Positions 27,769 to 34,688 of a stretch of 64,000 bases of DNA are shown here, in pieces. The notes beneath the pieces are model-generated. The model did not search any database. It had not been told where the DNA came from and saw only the letters and a list, made by a program, of their open reading frames with translations. This DNA is from Bacteroides coprosuis DSM 18011 (lineage in GTDB: Bacteria > Bacteroidota > Bacteroidia > Bacteroidales > Bacteroidaceae), in NCBI GenBank assembly GCA_000212915.1, contig CM001167.1:1480780-1544779 (forward strand), read 5' to 3'. Position numbers and translations under genes: made by a program. Every line of letters begins with the position of its first letter. Positions within the stretch are counted from its first letter, which is position 1.

Positions 27769-28356
27769 ATGGAAATTACATTTTTAAAAAATCTGAGAAG
27801 AAAAGCAAAGTATTGGTGGGTGGGGTTACTCATCGGAGTTCTTATTCTCTGTTTAGGGATATGGAGTTTATCTGTGCCAGTTACTACTTTGTTCTCTCTT
27901 AATATCTTGTTCATTGCTGGTTTTATAGCAAGTGGATTGGGAGATATATTCTACGCTTTTTCTGTGCGTAAAGACAGGCACGACTGGGGGTGGATTTTGG
28001 CATCAGGTATTATTAGTTTGATGTTGGGGCTTGTACTGGTGTCCCGTCCTCTCGAAAGTATTATTGTACTGTTATTGTATGTGGGTTTTTGGGCCACCTT
28101 TCAATCGGTTATGATGATTAGTTCATCCATAATGATGCAACGTTTTGGCTTTAAAGGTTGGGGGTGGATCCTAACATTTGGTATAATCGGTATTCTCTTT
28201 TCGTTTGTATTGATTACCAATCCCGCATTTGCATCCAGCTTTATCATTACACTTTTTGCTTTCTCGTTGGTTTTATACGGTATTGCACGTATCTTTTATG
28301 CTTTTAAATTGAGAGGAATCTATAAAATAATTAAGAGCGAGAAGTTAGATATATAA
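27769..28356 (+). CDS. HdeD/DUF308 family membrane protein
   Basis: The 195-residue protein has six predicted TM helices in three pairs, with the DUF308 repeat pattern (GVLILCLGIWSLSVP, GLGDIFYAFSVRKD, GIISLMLGLVLVSRPLES, GIARIFYAFKLR). HdeD in E. coli supports acid resistance at high density. The function here is unknown. It is preceded by an AT-rich 230-bp region and starts at ATG. Confidence 0.85.
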   Translation: MEITFLKNLRRKAKYWWVGLLIGVLILCLGIWSLSVPVTTLFSLNILFIAGFIASGLGDIFYAFSVRKDRHDWGWILASGIISLMLGLVLVSRPLESIIVLLLYVGFWATFQSVMMISSSIMMQRFGFKGWGWILTFGIIGILFSFVLITNPAFASSFIITLFAFSLVLYGIARIFYAFKLRGIYKIIKSEKLDI

Positions 28357-28466
28357 GAGGATTGCTCGTACAATTAGCATTGGTTTGTATAAAAAGAAAA
28401 ATTCCTATTTCATTTTAAAACCAAATAGATGAGTGCCGTGTTATAAAGCTGTTAAAGTTTAATAGT

Positions 28467-28553
28467 ATGATTAATTTAAAGCGTTGGTCTTTCTTAATAT
28501 CCTTGATAGGATACATTACTACTTTGTTGTCTTGTAATACACTGGCTAAGTAA
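28467..28553 (+). CDS. Tiny lipoprotein ORF, 28 residues
   Basis: ATG to TAA encodes MINLKRWSFLISL then IGYITTLLSCNTLAK. It has a lysine/arginine head, a hydrophobic core, and a lipobox LLSC. Signal peptidase II cleavage would leave only CNTLAK. It is followed 30 bp later by a strong hairpin and T tract, which argues that it is transcribed as a unit. The size recalls entericidin-like or lysis-type lipopeptides, but no family is recognised and the ORF could be fortuitous. Confidence 0.4.
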   Translation: MINLKRWSFLISLIGYITTLLSCNTLAK

Positions 28554-28588
28554 AGATTAAGAAAGATAAGTTGTTTTGTAAAAACGAT

Positions 28589-28637
28589 TTTCAGCGACTT
28601 TCTTTTTTTCGGAAAAGAAGGTCGCTTACATTTTTTT
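28589..28637 (+). terminator. Hairpin terminator after the tiny lipoprotein ORF
   Basis: AGCGAC-TTTCTTTTT, a TTCGG-type loop, and AAAAGAA-GGTCGCT pair, then ACATTTTTTTG. This is a typical Rho-independent structure on the plus strand between the small ORF and the next gene. Confidence 0.75.
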
Positions 28638-28713
28638 GTTAAAATGCCTGTTTCTATGAACAAACTAGCTTTCTATTTCATTACTAATATCGTTGTCATT
28701 GAAACAAAGCACT

Positions 28714-29073
28714 ATGTCATACAAGAAAACAGATTCATTTTTACGCATCTTCGTTATTACGTTGATGGTATTGGTCTGTCTTCCTTGTTCGGCTAAGCGA
28801 GAGCTGAAATTGCTGTTGGATATTCCCGTAACGAGCTGGGAACACAAGTCCGACCAAAAGCAGATTGCTGCGTGTGATGTTTTTTCGAACGACTCCAATC
28901 CTACAATAACCGTGGCAAAGTATATCAGCCTACCTTCATTTTTGGCAGATCGGGTAGAAGATATATTGATACAACATGCCACTCAAACCTTCCAAAATGA
29001 AACGTATGATGCAGATCGGGGTACTCCTTCTATAATTCCCATCTATATCATTCATGAGCAATATCGGATTTAG
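28714..29073 (+). CDS. Hypothetical secreted protein, 119 residues
   Basis: The ATG at 28714 gives MSYKKTDSFLRIFVITLMV with a hydrophobic segment and an LPCSAKRE cleavage region. An upstream TTG at 28693 is less likely. The mature part has SWEHKSDQKQIAACDVFSN and ends HEQYRI. No known domain is seen. It lies 86 bp before the DoxD/DoxA gene and may be functionally linked to it (inference). Confidence 0.6.
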   Translation: MSYKKTDSFLRIFVITLMVLVCLPCSAKRELKLLLDIPVTSWEHKSDQKQIAACDVFSNDSNPTITVAKYISLPSFLADRVEDILIQHATQTFQNETYDADRGTPSIIPIYIIHEQYRI

Positions 29074-29159
29074 ACCTCTGTCGAATTTTATGTTATCGTA
29101 AGAATACAGGCTATTCTTACCCACTATCTATGTTTTAAAAATCAATATTTCGACAGATT

Positions 29160-30173
29160 ATGAACAACAAACTACATTATACTTATGCGGGTATGTTTAC
29201 TACCGCATTACGCTGGGTGGCAGGCTGGACATACTTTTCAGCTTTCTGGAGACGTGTCATTTTAGAAAACAAATTAGATCCTGATGCAGCTGGATACATC
29301 GGCGAGAAGTTCAATCACTTTTTACCCAATGCCCTAGGCATTAAGCCGATGATCGAGTTCTTGGTATCCAACCCCGAATGGCTTTGGTGGTTTATGCTTG
29401 CCTTTACCCTCATTGAAGGCGTAGTAGGACTACTTTTTATGCTAGGAATCCTTACTCGATTGATGAGTTTCGGTGTACTTAGTTTGGCATTTGGTATCCT
29501 TATTGGCTCAGGCTGGATAGGTACTACCTGCCTAGATGAATGGCAAATAGGGGTACTTGGGGTAGCCGCAGGGTTTACCATCTTGATGACGGGTGGAGGA
29601 AAATACTCTCTCGATTCTTATTTTATGAATAAGGAATTACCCTTTACCAAACACAAGTTGTATGCTATTTTGGGCTCGGGTGAACTTCCTATTCGTCAGA
29701 CTATCCTCAATAAAACAGCACTTGTCGGTTCGATTTTAATTTTGGGCTTAACACTCTTTACCAATCAATACTTCCACGGAGGCGTGTATGGCACGTTGCA
29801 CAATCTATCTGTCAAACCTCATGTTACAATTACTGAGGCACAGCTTAGTGGCAACGATTTGTCGTTTACCGTATTCCGTGATGAGGGAGCCGATGTTTAT
29901 GGTTCGTTTTTAATAGGTATTCAACTCAAAGATAAGAGTGGCAATGTGGTATTTGAGCAAGACCAATCCGATTTGTCGAGCATGAACACCACGCAAATTG
30001 TCAATGATTTTGTGGCCAAAGTAAAACCAGGCAAACATAGCTTGGTTCTTCCACTTGGAGCTAGAGCGAAGCTTCACTTCACCCATACCGCTTTTAGTCA
30101 GCTTCAAGGCTCATACATCCTTGAACTGATAGATATCAGTGGGGCCACATGGAGTGTGGAAGTCAGTAAGTAA
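29160..30173 (+). CDS. DoxD/DoxA fusion (thiosulfate:quinone oxidoreductase small-subunit-like)
   Basis: The 337-residue protein has a DoxX/DoxD-type four-helix membrane domain at about 1-200 (RWVAGWTYFSAFWRRV, PEWLWWFMLAFTLIEGVVGLLF, GIGTTCLDEWQIGVLG-like IGTTCLDEWQIG, GGGKYSLDSY). A DoxA-like periplasmic beta domain follows at about 215-337 (HNLSVKPHVTITEAQLSG, then LVLPLGARAKLHF). In Acidianus, DoxD and DoxA form thiosulfate:quinone oxidoreductase. Bacteroidales homologues fuse them and their electron donor is not established. It has a terminator just downstream. Confidence 0.88.
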   Translation: MNNKLHYTYAGMFTTALRWVAGWTYFSAFWRRVILENKLDPDAAGYIGEKFNHFLPNALGIKPMIEFLVSNPEWLWWFMLAFTLIEGVVGLLFMLGILTRLMSFGVLSLAFGILIGSGWIGTTCLDEWQIGVLGVAAGFTILMTGGGKYSLDSYFMNKELPFTKHKLYAILGSGELPIRQTILNKTALVGSILILGLTLFTNQYFHGGVYGTLHNLSVKPHVTITEAQLSGNDLSFTVFRDEGADVYGSFLIGIQLKDKSGNVVFEQDQSDLSSMNTTQIVNDFVAKVKPGKHSLVLPLGARAKLHFTHTAFSQLQGSYILELIDISGATWSVEVSK

Positions 30174-30192
30174 TTAGAATTCTTTGCTTGAT

Positions 30193-30235
30193 AGGCAGGG
30201 TTTGAGTTCTCCAAAGCTCGAATCCTGCCTTTTTT
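30193..30235 (+). terminator. Terminator after the DoxD/DoxA gene
   Basis: AGGCAGGGTTTGAG and CTCGAATCCTGCCT form a 14-bp stem with two wobble positions, followed by TTTTTT. It is 20 bp after the stop. Confidence 0.85.
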
Positions 30236-30440
30236 ATGCCCTTTAATATGTTAAAATAGTGACAGGATATAAGAATAGGGCTAAAAAGAGGACTTGCATA
30301 TCACTAGTTCTAGAATAAGTGCTTTGACACGACAAAAAGCCTAGGTTATCTTCTATTTAACATTTTGCTTTGCTCTCTAAATAAAAGAAGATCCAGATTG
30401 ATGATTTAGTTTGTGATTTTCTAATGATAACTTTTATCCT

Positions 30441-31226
30441 ATGAATTATATATTAGAAACCAATGCTTTTTACGATTGGCTCGAAACCAATCCTCTCTCT
30501 GCCAATGCCATCAACGTGTGGCACGCACTCATGTCTGTCTCCAATAAAACCTATTGGAAAGAAGATTTTACCGTGGCTATCTCGGTACTCGAACTCAAAA
30601 CAGGTCTGTCTAAAAAAAGTATAGAACGTGGACGTACCGAACTGGCGAAGCGAAAGAGGCTGACGTGGAAGAAACGGAGTGGAAACCAATCGGCAGAATA
30701 TACGCTAATCAGTTTTGTAGAGGAGGAGAGCTTGGAAGACGCACAAGTTGACGCACAACCTGACGCACAAGTTGTCGTGCAAACTGTCTCACAACCTGTC
30801 GCTATTAATAAACTAAACCAAACCAAACAATCTATTTTTATCGACGGCGAAGAGTTCTTTTTGGTGGATTCTCTACAAGCTACACTCACTGCTCTGCTAG
30901 AGGATAGGAGCTATCTGGAGTTGATGTGTATGAATTTTAAGATTAGAGATATCCCCATTCTCGAAAACCATCTCAAGCAATTCTTTGCCGAACTCTCCAC
31001 GAGGGGAGAGGTGTATAAATCTGAAAAAGATGCGAAATCTCATTTTGCTAATTGGCTAAAAATTCAACTTAAAAAGAAAGGAACTCATTATGCCCAAAAT
31101 CAGTCAACTCATACTCCGACCATCCGATTGGAAGACAACAGCAGTAGTACAGCCTGGAGAAACACCGCTAACGCCTCTTCAACTGGCCTTGAAGCAATCA
31201 TTAACAGCATCTCAATTGGTGGATGA
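30441..31226 (+). CDS. Winged-helix/replisome-organiser-like protein
   Basis: A 261-residue soluble protein. The first ~95 residues look like a helix-turn-helix used in replication-initiator or phage replisome organiser proteins (NAINVWHALMSVSNKTYW, FTVAISVLELKTGLSKKSIERGRTELAKRKRL). A low-complexity Gln/Asp/Val linker (about 100-120) is encoded by 12-bp tandem repeats. A second helical part (YLELMCMNFKI, HFANWLKIQLKKKG) resembles the C-terminal domain of DnaD-like proteins. Its last 46 codons overlap the next gene in another frame. This pair is also seen in other Bacteroidales (recollection). Function unproven. Confidence 0.65.
   Translation: MNYILETNAFYDWLETNPLSANAINVWHALMSVSNKTYWKEDFTVAISVLELKTGLSKKSIERGRTELAKRKRLTWKKRSGNQSAEYTLISFVEEESLEDAQVDAQPDAQVVVQTVSQPVAINKLNQTKQSIFIDGEEFFLVDSLQATLTALLEDRSYLELMCMNFKIRDIPILENHLKQFFAELSTRGEVYKSEKDAKSHFANWLKIQLKKKGTHYAQNQSTHTPTIRLEDNSSSTAWRNTANASSTGLEAIINSISIGG
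30738..30797 (+). repeat. Five tandem 12-bp repeats inside the winged-helix gene
   Basis: Units GACGCACAAGTT, GACGCACAACCT, GACGCACAAGTT, GTCGTGCAAACT, GTCTCACAACCT encode four-residue periods of the DAQV/DAQP type. The unit is a multiple of three, so copy number can vary without breaking the frame. Confidence 0.85.
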
Positions 31227-31851
31227 GTGGAGCGGCACATTGGCACAAATCAATGTCAAACAAGATATTATGGAGGTTGCTAGCAAGAGTAATATCCCCA
31301 CTTTGGCAGATGTTACCCGTGCTTTCGACAATGGCACAGTCGTTACGGTGATAGCCAATCATCTGCATAGCTTGTGTAGTTTTGGCGATACCGCAGTGAA
31401 GCAAGACCAATTTCTAGATACGGCTTTGCTCATCGCTACAGAGTATTATTTCCTCAACTTGAGTGAGTTATGTTTGTTTTTTAGGAGATGCAAAATAGGG
31501 AAGTACGGACAAATAGTGTGGGGACAACGATTGAATATTCAGCAGGTTATGACGGCTCTCTATCAGTTTGTGAGAGAACGGGCAGAGGCGATAAATAAGA
31601 GGGAATCTCAAAATATAGCTCACCAACAAGCGATGATGCGTACCGAAGATGTACCCGTATTGATGGGTGGGCTAGATGAATTGCATGAGATGCAAAAAGA
31701 AGCACGAAAACACTATTCCATCTTTCGTAGAATCTTTCCTCGCCTGCCTCCCGATTTATCTCCACAAGAATATTGGGCAGCTTGGAAGCAAGATGAAAAC
31801 CGAGTAGGCAGAATCCTCTCTGCTTTTTGTATGAGGGGGAAGGGTGAGTGA
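31090..31851 (+). CDS. Hypothetical protein overlapping the winged-helix gene
   Basis: The 253-residue protein begins MPKISQLILRPSDWKTT and has helical segments typical of a soluble protein (LALKQSLTASQLVDEWSGTL, FLDTALLIATEYYFLNLSELCLFF, GQRLNIQQVMTALYQFV). It overlaps the preceding gene by 137 bp in a different frame. A later in-frame ATG at 31270 would remove the overlap, but the upstream residues look coherent with the rest. It has no signal peptide and no motif I can name. Coupled expression with the preceding gene is likely. Confidence 0.6.
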   Translation: MPKISQLILRPSDWKTTAVVQPGETPLTPLQLALKQSLTASQLVDEWSGTLAQINVKQDIMEVASKSNIPTLADVTRAFDNGTVVTVIANHLHSLCSFGDTAVKQDQFLDTALLIATEYYFLNLSELCLFFRRCKIGKYGQIVWGQRLNIQQVMTALYQFVRERAEAINKRESQNIAHQQAMMRTEDVPVLMGGLDELHEMQKEARKHYSIFRRIFPRLPPDLSPQEYWAAWKQDENRVGRILSAFCMRGKGE

Positions 31852-31868
31852 AAAGGTTTGCCTAAGTC

Positions 31869-31932
31869 ATGACATCGCTTGGTCGGTGTCATGATCCTCT
31901 CATGTCGGTGTCATAATATTTTTTGAGCTTGA
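31869..31932. repeat. Dispersed palindromic repeat, copy B
   Basis: It contains a degenerate left unit, then GGTCGGTGTCATG (31881-31893), then CATGTCGGTGTCA (31901-31913), and the tail TAATATTTTTTGAGCTTGATA, which is shared with copy A at 18.2 kb with two changes. It lies just downstream of the gene ending at 31851. Confidence 0.75.
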
Positions 31933-31991
31933 TATAGAGTGAGTAGAGGCGAAAGATCTAGCTAATTTTTCAGGTGGATATCAAGCAGAAT

Positions 31992-32531
31992 CTATCTTTC
32001 TGTTCTTTCATTTTCTGGAATACGGATGCTTCCACAACCATCAACTAGAGTAGCTCCATTTACTTTTACCAGCTGAAGAGCTAGTCGGAAGTCTGCCCAG
32101 TTTTTCCCTTTTACCACAAGAGCACCTTTCTGTTTATCGAAAGTATCTAGCTCAAAACCAGCTTCGGGATAATCTTGTGCATCGAAGATGGGATCGGCTT
32201 CCAAACCAAGTTCGGGATCATCTTTATAAGCTTGGTCGATGATAGCCTTGAGCGTTGCATTAAAACTTGGAGTAGTCAGTTTGCTAGAGTAAACCCATTC
32301 CATATTACTGTTCAACTCTCTATTTTGGTTGCATCTATCTACATAACTATTTATGAAAGCCAAAGCTTTATTCGCATCCTCTTCCGTAAAAAGAGAAGTT
32401 GAAGCTGAGAGACTGTTCTGCTCAGTAGTTATAGCATCTGTAGGCTGCGTGTTTGTATTCTGTTTTTGAGGCTTACAACTGCTCATTATCAGGATAAATG
32501 CCGAGAGAAAAAGAAGTGTTGAATATTTCAA
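31992..32531 (-). CDS. DUF3828-type lipoprotein
   Basis: The TTG at 32531 is chosen because it gives a compact lipoprotein signal (KYSTLLFLSAFILIMSSC); the frame stays open to 32576. The mature part has NKALAFINSYVDRCNQ, TPSFNATLKAIIDQAY and DDPELGLEADPIFDAQDYP, which matches the DUF3828 periplasmic family. The role is unknown. In other bacteria these are small secreted proteins with an NTF2-like fold. It is monocistronic on the minus strand. Confidence 0.75.
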   Translation of the reverse strand: MKYSTLLFLSAFILIMSSCKPQKQNTNTQPTDAITTEQNSLSASTSLFTEEDANKALAFINSYVDRCNQNRELNSNMEWVYSSKLTTPSFNATLKAIIDQAYKDDPELGLEADPIFDAQDYPEAGFELDTFDKQKGALVVKGKNWADFRLALQLVKVNGATLVDGCGSIRIPENERTER

Positions 32532-32624
32532 GATTGAGTATAATTGGGTGATAACTAAAAGAATAGAGAGTACCAACTCTTAAAAACAAAAGTAGGAAAT
32601 AAGTATTATTCGTACTAATTATTC

Positions 32625-33241
32625 CTACTCTTTATTTAATAAGATGCTTCTATTTTTTTTGATAAATTCTAAATTTGCATTGATATGTATGTCATCACTA
32701 AGAACAGCATTAGGATACTTGCTTCCTACATTGAAATCTAATCTTTTGATGATGCCCACCACCTGAAATCCAGCAACCGTATTACCCGATTTCTCATCAT
32801 TGTACGAGCCATAGTAAATAGCATTTAGCTCAACTAGTTTTTTACACCTTTTAGAGTTAGGTAGCCATAAATCTTGGCAAAACTATCACCATTGGGCACT
32901 ACAGATGTACTCTCAAAGGTAAGGTTGGGATACTTTTCAACTTCAAAAAAATCGGCAGTACGAAGATGCTCATCTCTCATTTTAATATTAGTATTGATGC
33001 TAGCAGTCTTCGCTTCTAGCTTGATGCTGAGGTCGGATAAATCTTCTTTAGATAGCTCTGCTACAACACTAAAGTCATTAAATAAACCTTGAACTTGTGA
33101 TACACCCATGTGTTTTACATAAAAACCAAGTTGTGAATGACCAGGGTCATGATTCCATACTTTCTTTGCATTACTTTGTTGAGCAAAACCCACCAGAGGT
33201 AGATTCATTGTTATCAACAAGATTAGGGTTAAAACTCTCAT
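32625..33241 (-). pseudogene. YceI family periplasmic protein, frameshifted
   Basis: Residues 1-135 carry a signal peptide (to FAQQ) and the YceI lipocalin-like fold (NHDPGHSQLGFYVKHMG, LEAKTASINTNIKMRDEHLRTADFF, YPNLTFESTSV, YGYLTLKGVK), then stop at 32834. The -1 frame continues directly with LVELNAIYYGSYNDEKSG, VVGIIKRLDFNVG and the final strand INANLEFI, ending at 32625. The break sits on GTA AAA AAC TAG, which needs one more A or a -1 slip. YceI proteins bind isoprenoid-like ligands. Length if joined is about 204 residues. Confidence 0.85.
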
Positions 33242-33456
33242 ATTCTATAGATAAATGTTAATATGCTTCGGGTAGAATATTACGTATAGCAGTGGTTCTG
33301 CTAAGTCATATTCAGTTATGAAACAATGAGATAGACTATAATGTTTCTTGAGGGTTGGCAAACTTACCAATGAAACTTCTTCTACTTAATTAACACATCT
33401 CCAAGAGTATGCGATGAGCAATATGACAGTCTGAATGGCTAGGAATCTGTTATTAC

Positions 33457-33678
33457 TTACCAAAAAACATAATTTAGATATCTGTCTCCACTTATGAAAA
33501 GCCAATAACTAAATAATAAAAGGATACATAGTAAGATTATCTCAACGATTATCGAGTTTCTATGTTTTCTTTTTATTGCATGATACAATGAAAAAGAACG
33601 ACGCCATAGTCCGACTATAAACAGTATTGTTACGCCGTACAAAAAGAGAGTAAAGAAAATGTCTAATGCTTTTTCCAT
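33457..33678 (-). CDS. Small two-TM membrane protein, 73 residues
   Basis: MEKALDIFFTLFLYGVTILF begins the first helix. A basic loop KRKHRNS precedes a second helix (IIVEIILLCILLLFSYWLF). No family is recognised. The ATG start and lack of competing frames make it plausible. Flanking gaps of 215 bp and 84 bp show nothing else. Confidence 0.5.
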   Translation of the reverse strand: MEKALDIFFTLFLYGVTILFIVGLWRRSFSLYHAIKRKHRNSIIVEIILLCILLLFSYWLFISGDRYLNYVFW

Positions 33679-33762
33679 ATTATTTCATTCTGCTGATTTT
33701 ATCTAAATTTAAGAATAAATAACAAAATGCTCTACTTTCTCTCCATGATTTATCAAATTATC

Positions 33763-34602
33763 TTATTCCCCCCATTTTTCTAAAACCTTCATGAGTTTTT
33801 CTTCTTCTACCACTTGGATGGGTACTCCCTGAGATTGTAGTTCGTGGATACGTTTGAGTTTGGCAGGACCAGCCTTTTCTCCTTTCAATACGAAGTTGGT
33901 ACGTGAAGAGATGGAAGTATTTATTTTTGCCCCCAGTTGTTGAATCTGTTCGGCAAGCTCCATCCGATCTCTTTGAAAAGTACCCGTAATCACTACCTTC
34001 TGATTGTAAAAGGGGTTCTGAGGATTGGCTTGCGACAGATCTTGTTTCAAAACATCTCCCGTAAGCACTCGGTAAGTTGATTTCTTCTTTTGTTGAGGAA
34101 TACGTGAAAACTGAGGGTGCAGCCCTTGCTGATAGTTGATGTAAAACTGGGCACAACAGGCTGCGTCAAAGCAAGCATCGTGATGATTGGTATAGGCTAT
34201 CTGATAAGCATAACACAAATCTTCTAATCCGAGGTGTAGCAACTCATACGTGCAGATAAACGAACGAAGGTTGTTGGGTATTCTGAAATGAAAAAGATTC
34301 TCGGCAATCACAGCTTCATCAAACTTAGCATTGTGAGCCACAAGTTGGTTGTAACGTAAATCAAACCCTATCTTCTCCCATACCTGAGGCAGAGTAGGAG
34401 CCTGAGCCGTGTCGCTCTCGTAGATGCCATGAATCATGGTGTTGCGGTATTCAATGTGGTTGTGGGGCGGCTGTACCAGATACGATTCCTTCTTCACAAT
34501 TTCCCCATCCAGCACATAAGCAAGCCCTATCTGACAAATAAAACGAGGCTTAGCCGAAGTAGCCGTTTCCACATCTATCGCAATAAAATCATATCTATCC
34601 AT
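33763..34602 (-). CDS. DnaQ-like 3'-5' exonuclease with C-terminal BRCT domain
   Basis: A 279-residue protein. The ATG at 34602 (MDRYDFIAIDVETATS) is preceded by AAAGG. The DEDDh exonuclease spans about 5-165: DVE with Asp10/Glu12, HNAKFDEAVIAENL, and HHDACFDAACCA, with the exo III His/Asp pair. A BRCT domain at about 200-279 has VVITGTFQRDRMELAEQIQQLGAKI and NFVLKGEKAGPAKLKR, as in NAD-dependent DNA ligase. It probably acts in DNA repair or tRNA/DNA end trimming. The combination is known in Bacteroidales and Firmicutes. Confidence 0.88.
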   Translation of the reverse strand: MDRYDFIAIDVETATSAKPRFICQIGLAYVLDGEIVKKESYLVQPPHNHIEYRNTMIHGIYESDTAQAPTLPQVWEKIGFDLRYNQLVAHNAKFDEAVIAENLFHFRIPNNLRSFICTYELLHLGLEDLCYAYQIAYTNHHDACFDAACCAQFYINYQQGLHPQFSRIPQQKKKSTYRVLTGDVLKQDLSQANPQNPFYNQKVVITGTFQRDRMELAEQIQQLGAKINTSISSRTNFVLKGEKAGPAKLKRIHELQSQGVPIQVVEEEKLMKVLEKWGE

Positions 34603-34688
34603 AACCAACCTTTCCTTTCAAAAGTAGTGAAAGAATATGTCTTTTGATATTTGTTTTTAAATAAATTAATGTAAGCTAAGTCGTTTTA

